Shown here piece after piece: positions 26,277-33,000 of a stretch of 64,000 bases of DNA. The stretch lies in assembly GCF_023375815.1 (NCBI RefSeq), contig NZ_CP067412.1, forward strand, positions 3,844,001-3,908,000. Direction: 5' to 3'. Position 1 is the first letter of the stretch. Every line of letters starts with the position of its first letter. The DNA is from Pseudomonas sp. HS6 (lineage in GTDB: Bacteria; Pseudomonadota; Gammaproteobacteria; Pseudomonadales; Pseudomonadaceae). The translations under genes were made by a program, and so were the position numbers. The notes under the pieces were generated by a model. That model searched no databases. It saw only the letters and a list, made by a program, of their open reading frames with translations, and was not told the origin of the DNA.

Positions 26277-26702
26277 ATGACTGTGACCGAACAAGACCGA
26301 GACATTCTCGCTCGGACGATCTGGGGTGAGGCGCGCGGCGAGACATCAGCCGGCAAGGTGGCCGTGGCCTGGACCATCCGCAATCGCATACTGGATGGGA
26401 AGCTCAAGTCTTGATGGGGGGAGGGCTATGCCGGGGTTTGCCAGAAACCGTACCAGTTCAGTTGCTGGAACAAGGGTGACCCGAACTACCCGTTCCTGAG
26501 TGGCGCCCGGGATATCCCGTTCCGCGAATTGGCGCAGTGCCGGATCGCTGCTGACCAGGTGATCGACGGCAAGGTGCCGGATCCTACCGGCGGTGCCACG
26601 CACTACTACGCGCTCAGCATGAAGACGGCGCCCGGCTGGGCGGCGAAAGCCAAGCAGACGCTGCAACTGGGCGGCCACGTCTTTTTCAAGGATGTGCCGT
26701 GA
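26277..26702 (+). pseudogene. Endolysin (SleB-like cell-wall hydrolase) interrupted by TGA
   Basis: From the ATG the frame reads MTVTEQDRDILARTIWGEAR, the start of a hydrolase_2/SleB-type phage endolysin with the catalytic Glu in GEAR. At codon 46 (26412-26414) it meets TGA directly before TGG. The same frame then continues without further stops through GEGYAGVCQKPYQFSCWNK and GATHYYALSMK to the natural stop at 26702. Family members have two tryptophans at this point, so one TGG-to-TGA change explains the break. The product would be cut after 45 of 141 residues and inactive, unless the stop is read through. The Rz gene begins in the final codon overlap. Confidence 0.85.
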
Positions 26703-27205
26703 TGGTGATGCCGTGGAAGTTGGTCGGCGCCGTGGCGCTGGTGCTCACCGCCTGGGCCAGTGCCTGGCAGGTTCAGGACTGGCGCTACGGGAAGCAGTTG
26801 GCCCAGCAGGATCGCCTGCACACAGAAACCCTCAACCAGTTGACCCAGGTCGCAGCCACCGCACAGCAAGCCGAACAGGACAAGCGAATGGCGCTCGAGC
26901 AGCGGCTGGCAGCCAGTGACAAAACCCACTCCGAGAAAATGACCAATGCTCAAAAAGACCAGGCTCTGCTGCGCGATCGCCTTGCCACTTCTGATCTGCG
27001 GCTGTCAGTCCTCATCGATGCGGGTTCAACCGGTGGCTGTTCAGTGCCTTCCGCCACCGGCGCCGGCGGCGTGGATCATGCAGCCGTACGAGCCGAACTT
27101 GACCCAGCGCATGCTCAACGAATTGTTGCCATCACCGACACGGGCGACCGGGGGCTGATCGCGCTGCAGGCGTGCCAAGCGTATGTTCGGGATGTGACAC
27201 GGTGA
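26702..27205 (+). CDS. Rz-like i-spanin (inner-membrane lysis protein)
   Basis: A 167-residue protein with one N-terminal membrane helix (LVGAVALVLTAWASAWQV), then a long periplasmic coiled coil (about residues 30-105). It ends with a conserved segment AQRIVAITDTGDRGLIALQACQAYV. This is the Rz layout: it pairs with the outer-membrane lipoprotein Rz1 to fuse the membranes at lysis. Its ATG overlaps the endolysin stop (TGATG). Rz1 is nested within it in another frame. A second copy of the last 33 codons lies at 28499. Confidence 0.88.
   Translation: MVMPWKLVGAVALVLTAWASAWQVQDWRYGKQLAQQDRLHTETLNQLTQVAATAQQAEQDKRMALEQRLAASDKTHSEKMTNAQKDQALLRDRLATSDLRLSVLIDAGSTGGCSVPSATGAGGVDHAAVRAELDPAHAQRIVAITDTGDRGLIALQACQAYVRDVTR
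26946..27158 (+). CDS. Rz1-like o-spanin lipoprotein nested in Rz
   Basis: A 70-residue frame fully contained in Rz, shifted in phase. It begins MLKKTRLCCAIALPLLICGC, a lipoprotein signal whose Cys20 would be lipidated, then has a Pro-rich stretch (CLPPPAPAAW) typical of Rz1. Nested Rz/Rz1 pairs are well known in phages, which supports a real gene despite the short length. The lipobox has Cys at -2, which is unusual. Confidence 0.8.
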   Translation: MLKKTRLCCAIALPLLICGCQSSSMRVQPVAVQCLPPPAPAAWIMQPYEPNLTQRMLNELLPSPTRATGG

Positions 27206-27224
27206 CGGCTTGTTGTGCTGAAAA

Positions 27225-27647
27225 CTATTTAGGGATAAGGGCGATTAGTTGGTCATAAAATGTTTCTGGCGTGAGCTTGATGGTTACATCGAGGAAGTCA
27301 TCCTTGGCTACCCATTCATTATTGATGTAATGAAAATACTGAACGCCGTCGAAAAGGCCATCAATTTTAATAGAGTATTGTTCGTCAAGGACGTTTGGCG
27401 AAATCGCCACTTTCTTACCCAGAACAGTTACGTCAAGGGAGGTAAGGCTCAGACCTCCCAAGCTAACCGATGGCCCCATCAACGCCTGAATTCCACTTAC
27501 CTTTGGAACCCAGTTACGTATCTCTAGCATCTTATTGCCGATCAAACTTTTAAACTCAACAGCTTTCGCCTCCTTGTCCATCTCCGCGCTTCGCGTTTTT
27601 TCTTCAAAGCGCTGCAATGCCTGAATCAAGTCTTCCTTGCTCGACAT
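27225..27647 (-). CDS. AT-rich cargo gene, unknown function
   Basis: A 140-residue protein starting MSSKEDLIQALQRFEEKTRS. A charged helical N-terminus (about 1-40) is followed by a beta-rich region (VSGIQALMGPSVSLGGLSL, LDVTVLGKKVAISPNVL). The start was chosen because AGAGGA lies about seven bases upstream and because the extension to 27788 has no ribosome site. No domain is recognised. The gene is more AT-rich than the flanking lysis genes and sits on the opposite strand, as expected for an independently expressed prophage cargo gene. Exclusion or defence is possible but unsupported. Confidence 0.65.
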   Translation of the reverse strand: MSSKEDLIQALQRFEEKTRSAEMDKEAKAVEFKSLIGNKMLEIRNWVPKVSGIQALMGPSVSLGGLSLTSLDVTVLGKKVAISPNVLDEQYSIKIDGLFDGVQYFHYINNEWVAKDDFLDVTIKLTPETFYDQLIALIPK

Positions 27648-27738
27648 GTTTTTTCCTCTGGTGGTTTTCTTGTGTGCGGGCGCAGGTAGTGCTCTGCGGC
27701 CATTTGTATTTTGGAGCTCCTTTCGGCTATCCGAAAAG

Positions 27739-27814
27739 CTGTCTAAAACTAGCTCACTCCATCCCGGTTTTACTAGGGGTAAACGCAAGCAAATGACAGT
27801 AGAGTTTTAGACAG
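27739..27814. promoter_or_regulatory. 12-bp inverted repeat upstream of the cargo gene
   Basis: CTGTCTAAAACT at 27739-27750 and AGTTTTAGACAG at 27803-27814 are perfect inverted copies 52 bases apart. They lie in the non-coding stretch 27648-27929 upstream of the leftward cargo gene. Spaced arms of this kind can be operators for a repressor that loops DNA or a pair of dimer sites. No other function is visible. Confidence 0.45.
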
Positions 27815-27929
27815 AAAAATGCCGAAAGTCACGTAATACGTGGCCTATGCACTGCTCCAGCCCATACTGCTGCATTATTTAGTATAGGGAGACGCCGGCG
27901 GGCAGTGACTGAACTTTGCTGCAGATAGC

Positions 27930-28349
27930 CTATTGGTCAGTCGGTGGGGAGCTCTGCTTTTTCCTGCGTCGATCCGTTTTGATCCTAGATCTTCCCAAGA
28001 GCTCGTCCACCAGCTTATAGAAATCTTCTGAGGTCGAAGGCTCATGGTTGGATAGGCCGGATCTCTGGCCCAACCTCGCGGTGCCGCGGTTTTTCTGCTT
28101 TGATTGCGGTGCGTCGATCAGAAGAAGTGGGGGCTCTTCTCTATGAAGTTTTCTTATCGCGTTTTCCTCGATGCAAGCATCCGCCCATTTGTCTAGCTCA
28201 ATCCGGTCAAAGCCTACGCCTTGCTGGCCGATCGGGAATTCGCGTACGTAGGGCCTCACGCTCTTGTTGAACACGTCGCGGCACATACCGAGATAACCTG
28301 GTGCCTGCTTTGCTCTGATTATTCGCGGCTGAAGGGCGGGCTTGTTCAT
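27930..28349 (-). CDS. AlpA/excisionase-like DNA-binding protein
   Basis: A 139-residue protein. The first 65 residues (PRIIRAKQAPGYLGMCRDVF then PYVREFPIGQQGVGFDRIEL) match a small prophage winged-helix family in which RAKxAPxYLGM starts the recognition helix and FDRxDLDxW the wing. The remaining half is basic and low-complexity (KTDRRRKKQSSPP). It is likely a regulator of the island or of excision. The start ATG is preceded by AGGTGCGACTTC. It lies upstream of the previous cargo gene on the same strand. Confidence 0.7.
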   Translation of the reverse strand: MNKPALQPRIIRAKQAPGYLGMCRDVFNKSVRPYVREFPIGQQGVGFDRIELDKWADACIEENAIRKLHREEPPLLLIDAPQSKQKNRGTARLGQRSGLSNHEPSTSEDFYKLVDELLGRSRIKTDRRRKKQSSPPTDQ

Positions 28350-28498
28350 GAAGTCGCACCTACCTTGGTGGGGGAGGCCCGGCCTCCATTGAACTCTGCA
28401 GCGAGCGCCCGGTGATTAACCTAGGGAATGGAGGCCGCACCAGCTTTAAATCGTAGCATCCCATACAGAATGTGAACGGCTACCCGCCGAATGGATGG

Positions 28499-28597
28499 CG
28501 CGCTCAACGAATTGTCGCCATCACCGGTGAAGGCGACCGGGGGGTGATTGCATTGCAGGCGTGTCAGGCTTACGTGCATGAAATTCAGAAGGAATAA
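28499..28597 (+). pseudogene. Duplicate Rz 3' end (33-codon remnant)
   Basis: The frame RAQRIVAITGEGDRGVIALQ, then ACQAYVHEIQKE and TAA, matches the end of Rz (27107-27205) in order and frame. The nucleotide match is close for about 75 bases, then drifts. No start or membrane segment is present. It implies that the two cargo genes at 27225-28349 were inserted by recombination between related lysis cassettes, leaving a second Rz tail. Confidence 0.8.
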
Positions 28598-28700
28598 AAC
28601 CGGAAGGAAATTCGCTTTGAGAACGTTGGCGGTTCTGACCTACATTCGCGGGAGAAAAAATTAGCATGCCTCCGTGGCTCGGCTGGGAAAGCACCGTAAT

Positions 28701-28725
28701 GAAAAAGCCCGGCAGGAGCCGGGCT
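28701..28725 (-). terminator. Terminator of the hicBA-like operon
   Basis: On the minus strand AGCCCGGC / GCCGGGCT forms a perfect 8-bp stem with a four-base loop, followed by a T tract. The hairpin begins at the hicA stop codon. Confidence 0.82.
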
Positions 28726-28960
28726 ATTTCACAAGGGCATAGAACTGTCTTTTGCTGACACCTGCCTGAAGACACATGTATTTAATCAAGTCGCCGTGGA
28801 ATGGCTGTTTTGGCTTGTCGACGGTAACTTTGCGAAAGGGATCACCTTCTCGTACCCATTGCTCATGACTGCCTTCTTGATTTCGGAAGGAGAACCCTAG
28901 CTCCTTCAACACCGCTGTCACCTCTCTGTAAGTGAGCGGTCTGTGCCTCCCTGCAAACAT
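28724..28960 (-). CDS. hicA: HicA-like toxin (mRNA interferase)
   Basis: A 78-residue protein with the HicA double-stranded-RNA-binding-like fold. LTYREVTAVLKELGFSFRNQ leads to GSHEQW, where the His of the GSH motif is the catalytic residue, and then to KVTVDKPKQPFHGDLIKYM. HicA toxins cut mRNA and are neutralised by HicB. It is the second gene of the pair, nine bases after hicB. The order antitoxin first, toxin second is less usual for HicAB but known. Length is normal. Confidence 0.85.
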   Translation of the reverse strand: MFAGRHRPLTYREVTAVLKELGFSFRNQEGSHEQWVREGDPFRKVTVDKPKQPFHGDLIKYMCLQAGVSKRQFYALVK

Positions 28961-28969
28961 TTTCGATCC

Positions 28970-29293
28970 TTAGCAACCAACGTACTGGAGGGCTGGTTCT
29001 TCAAAGAATCTGACTCGCTTGCTTCGACCATGGCGAATCGACGACCAGAACGCTTGGGCGCGATACTGAAGGCGCATCAGCAGCGGTGCTTGGCGGCCGA
29101 GAAGTTGAGCAGCGTGCTCGCGATCTACGGTCAACGCCTCAACAATGTACGACTTGATTTGTGCTTCCAATTTTCCCTTGGCTTCGTCGAAGTCGACTCC
29201 CTGTGCCGCGAGGGTGAACTGTGGGCACGCGGCAATCCACAAACCGCCTTTCTTCTGCGCGTAGCACAGGAGAACGAATGGGTTGCTAGACAT
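28970..29293 (-). CDS. hicB: HicB-like antitoxin
   Basis: A 107-residue protein. The first 55 residues have the HicB partial RNase-H-like fold: PFVLLCYAQKKGGLWIAACP then QGVDFDEAKGKLEAQIKSY. The C-terminal half (AAQLLGRQAPLLMRLQY onward) differs from the usual helix-turn-helix and matches a family of HicB-like proteins seen in Pseudomonas prophages. The start at 29293 is supported by AGAGGA nine bases upstream; an extension to 29392 is unlikely. Pairing with HicA is inferred from adjacency. Confidence 0.72.
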   Translation of the reverse strand: MSSNPFVLLCYAQKKGGLWIAACPQFTLAAQGVDFDEAKGKLEAQIKSYIVEALTVDREHAAQLLGRQAPLLMRLQYRAQAFWSSIRHGRSKRVRFFEEPALQYVGC

Positions 29294-29642
29294 GGCGCAA
29301 TTCCTCTGAGTAATACTGACAAAGCATCCACGTTCCTGTGGATAACTCCGGATGGCGATTATGGACAAGCGTATTGGCTTGTCAATTAACAAATTGTGTC
29401 AACGCTCGTAAACACAATTCGTTCCACATTCCATCCGACCGGTGGGAGATCGGTAAGGTTCTCCCATATTTTTGGATCCATTTCACGGTAGCTACAACCG
29501 CTTGCTGGGAGTCTAGCCCCAACCTCTACGGTTTATATTTTCTTTTTCGTATCGGCACGATTCAATTAATAAATAGGTGTTTCAACGGATTTTTTCAATA
29601 GCACTTCTACTGCCCTGGGCTCCGTGAACTCGCTCTGATCTC

Positions 29643-29652
29643 GTACCACTTT
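29643..29652 (+). repeat. GTACCACTTT repeat near the right end, possible integrase arm site
   Basis: GTACCACTTT occurs at 29643-29652 and again at 23199-23208, close to the two ends of the island and in the same orientation. Around the right copy the sequence GTACC...GGTAC also forms a small palindrome. It may be an arm-type integrase site. Confidence 0.35.
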
Positions 29653-29682
29653 TTGTACCAATTCAGCGTTTTTGAGGGGGAT

Positions 29683-29751
29683 TTAGGGGGGTGAATGCCC
29701 CCTGAAGCCCTTTAAAAGCCCCAGACCAAAAACGCCAGCTAATCCGCACAT
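29683..29751 (-). pseudogene. Orphan asnO start: ribosome site, ATG and six codons
   Basis: The ribosome site TAAGGA and ATG of the ancestral asnO remain here. The frame reads Met-Cys-Gly-Leu-Ala-Gly from the att repeat, then 16 island-encoded residues to a TAA. It would be translated as a 22-residue peptide if the old promoter still works. It is a by-product of integration, not a functional gene. Confidence 0.7.
29733..29751 (-). repeat. att core, copy 2 (19 bp)
   Basis: An identical copy of 23116-23134. Beyond it the sequence resumes with the natural asnO leader (ribosome site AAGGA), which marks this as the chromosome-distal end of the island. Confidence 0.88.
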
Positions 29752-30048
29752 AAAGTCCTTACCGGTTTTTCCGTTGGGGAGGGTATTGCCGTACCACGCC
29801 GAAATGGCCGGTACTGAGGAACTGACCCGGTCAGGATGTGGGAGTTTTAGAACGATAAGTTATATGGAGGGTTGTCAGACTGTCGGAGGCCATAGCGCAA
29901 AGCGTGTGGGCCAGTGCGGTAAATAGTTATGCAAAACATGGTAATTGCTGCTTGTTCCATGGGCGGATTGCGCAATTATTTCTGTTTTTAAATGGGCCAG
30001 AGGATCGATAGGGTGAGGGTTTGAAACTGCAATAAAGGACTATTGCCC

Positions 30049-33000
30049 ATGTCGAGTACCCTGACAGTCGATCCGCCATCCCCGCTGACGCAAAAGCAGA
30101 TACTGCGCTATTTGCTGGAAGCCACCGGTGATCTCGAAATTGCCCAGGCGTTGCAGAAAAACCTGCCGCCCGGGTTGTTGAAAACTACATCCGCCACACT
30201 GCAGGCGCTGGATCAGACCGCCCGCGCACTGCACGTCACTCAGGCAAAGGTCGAAACCGATCTGCGCCAGCTAACCCCGTTGAACGACTTTTGTTTCGTC
30301 ATGCTGAACAACGCTGTAGCAGATCGATGGGCGGAAGACATCGATGTCGAAAAAGACTATCTGGAGCTGCCGGGGGCCGCGTGTGGCTGCGAGCCCACCG
30401 TTCCGCCGGGGGGCGGGCCGCCGGTCATCGAGCCTGCCAGGCTGACGTTACTGGAAGCCGCCATGCAGAACTTCACGGAAAGTGAGGCACTGGAGGAGGG
30501 GCTCCCCGAGGGCAGCGTGATCCGGGTCACCAACAGGCCCGAAGGCATTCCTGGCCTGACCCCGACGGCGTTTGCCGCGTTCTGTCGTGAGCTGGATCTC
30601 GGGGGCAAGTACCAGCGGCATTTTCGGCAGGTGTTCGGTTTGAAAGAGGAGGACAGCAAGGCTGTGGCGGGCAGCCCGATGATCCGGGACATCTTCATGT
30701 TGAAGAAACAGTTGCTGCAACTGGATCTGCATCTGGCACGGGTCAAGGAACACATCACGCCGGATGGCTTTCAGACCGTCCAGCACTTGATCGATGCGGG
30801 AGGTCTCGTCGATTCGGACAGCCTGCGTTATCGGGGCCGCTCGTTGATCATGCAGGGCATCGAGATCCACGACTGCTGCATCTGGGGTGTCGTGGTGTTT
30901 TCCGAGCGCTCGGTTGAACTCAATCCGGACGAATGGTGCCTGGTTTACATGCCTGGCGAGCCGGAACAGCCGATTTACGAATATATGAGTTTCACTGCGT
31001 TCGTGGAGTATCTGAGTTTCAAACTGGGGATCGAAAGCTATAGGGCGTATTTCACCCATTGCCTTGGTGAGTCCGACAAGGTCGACTTCTTCAATGCATT
31101 CAACCGCACCCGCAGTCTGGGACACATCAAACAGCTGGCCATGACGGGATCGCTTTTCGACTACATGCTAAAGAGCCATGTCGCCAAGCTGGAGTTCGAT
31201 GCCCGCGTGCTCGCGGTGCCGACTGCCGACGTGGACGAGGAAGAACGCGAGAAACGCCAGCTCCAGTACCTGGAAATCGGCATGACGGTCGCGAACCTGG
31301 CCGGTTTTGTCGTTCCGGTGCTCGGACAATTGATGATGGGTGTTGCCGTTGGCCAATTGCTGGCGGAGGTCTACGAAGGGATCGAGGACTGGACCCGTGG
31401 CGACCGGCAAGAGGCGCTGACCCACATGCTCAGTGTCGCCGAGAACATTGTATTCATGGCCACGATCGGTGTCGGGATGAAAGGCCTGAAATCGCTGGCG
31501 ATCAAGACGGTACGCAAACACCCGGATTTTTTTCAGCCATTCACTTCCATTCTCGCCCCAAGCGGTGCGACCCGATTGTGGAGAACCGATCTCAATGCCT
31601 ACGAACAACCCCTGCCGGTAGGAGTCGTCATTGAACCCGATGCGGCGGGATTATATCGGATCGATGACCAGGTCTTTGTCCGTATGGACGATCGGACGTT
31701 CGCGGTGGAACGTAATCCGGCTTCCGGAAGATGGCATATTCAGCATCCCGTGCGATCGAATGCCTACGCACCGGAACTTGAACATAACAACCACGGCGGC
31801 TGGCGTCGTCCATCGGAGTCTACCGAAGAGTGGACCAGTGCCTACACGCTCAAACGTATCGATCCGACGCTGGCGACCTTCGAGGACAGTCGGCTGGACA
31901 TGATGCGTCGGCTGAGCGATGTCGGATTCGATGAGTTGCAACGCCTGAGTGACGATAACCGGCTGCTGCCCGCCCATTTGAATGACACAATCGAACGGTT
32001 CCGCCTGGAGCGCAGACTGCGCGATTTCATCGCCGCGATGGAGCGGGGCGAAGCGACCGATCCCCGTCACGTCCAGGAACAATTGCATGCGTTGCCCCGG
32101 CTGGCGAACTGGCCGGACGATCGCTATATCAAGGTCGTTGACGACAAGGGTCGTATCACGGCGACCTATCCTGCCAACGCAGTTGACGATGACACCGTGA
32201 GTCTCATTGTCCGCCAGCACCAACTGGACAAGGGTGAGCTGCTTAAGACCGTTCTGGACGCAATGTCCCCCGAGGAAAAGGACGCATTGCTTGGAGGCAC
32301 TGCTGCACCTGGAGAGGCAGGTGTGCAGCTGGCAAAAATCCTGGGAGCAGAGGTCAAGGCTGATCGCCGGTCGGTATTTGAACACCTCTACCAACGCTAC
32401 GATGAGCGTGCGGCCAGCGATGTAATCAAGGTGCGCAGCGCTTATCCCGATGTACCCGCACGCCGTGCACGTGAGCTGGTCAGGCATTCGTCCAGTGTGG
32501 AGCGCACGCATCTGCGCACGACCGGGCGCGTACCGATGGGGTTGGCAGAAAGGCTTCGCCAGGTTTCAGGCCATGTGCGAGTGGAGCGGGCGCTGACCGG
32601 TTTTTACCTGGCCGATATCGCCAATACAGACACCGAGAAACTGGCAATCCGATTGCTGCCACATCTCAGTGGCTGGGACCCTCACATGCCCCTGCAATTG
32701 CGGGCTCTGACGCTCAAGGGTGAGCTGCTGGAGTCCATTGGCCCGCATCCGTTCACGTCCCCGGATGCTCGTACGCTGGTCAAGCTCGAAAACGGCTACG
32801 AAGTATTCGACGGTGACTCGAAGTCGCTTGGCCGGGTCGCGGGAGGGGCCAACAGCCTCTACCGAGCCGTCCTCAAAGGGCTTTCAACCGGTCAGCGCAA
32901 AGCCCTGGGCTTTGCCGAGCCGGCTCAGAACGATGGCTGGCGCTTGCGAAACAGATTGTTGAATACCGCCCTGGATGAACGTGAGGGTTGTGCCCGGCTG

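Larger units (their letters stand above)
23116..29751. mobile_element. Prophage-derived integrated island in asnO
   Basis: A 6.6-kb element bounded by 19-bp perfect direct repeats. Left part (minus strand): integrase, Xis-like protein, phosphoesterase and a small protein. Middle part (plus strand): tail-gene remnant, two tail-associated genes, terminator, broken endolysin and Rz/Rz1. Right part (minus strand): two cargo genes and a HicBA-like pair. No replication, head or packaging genes are present, so it is a remnant or a satellite-like island rather than a full phage. Plain islands in tRNA genes are commoner; this one uses a protein-coding start region as attB. Confidence 0.87.
29294..30048. 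promoter_or_regulatory. Non-coding island end plus severed asnO leader and NEL-toxin promoter region
   Basis: There is no convincing gene in this 755-bp stretch. 29294-29732 is the AT-rich right end of the island and should hold the hicBA promoter. 29752-30048 is chromosomal: on the minus strand its first bases read TAAGGACTTT directly before the ATG of the att repeat, an evident ribosome site that once served asnO. The plus-strand promoter of the NEL toxin must also lie here. No hrp-box of the form GGAACC-N15/16-CCAC was found. Confidence 0.6.

Noticed and set aside
29400..29600. CRISPR or tandem repeats in the AT-rich island end
   Set aside because: No repeated unit was found; the sequence is only AT-rich.
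29752..30048. Possible HrpL box ahead of the NEL toxin
   Set aside because: A GGAACT occurs, but no CCAC half-site follows at 15-16 bases, so type III control is not supported.
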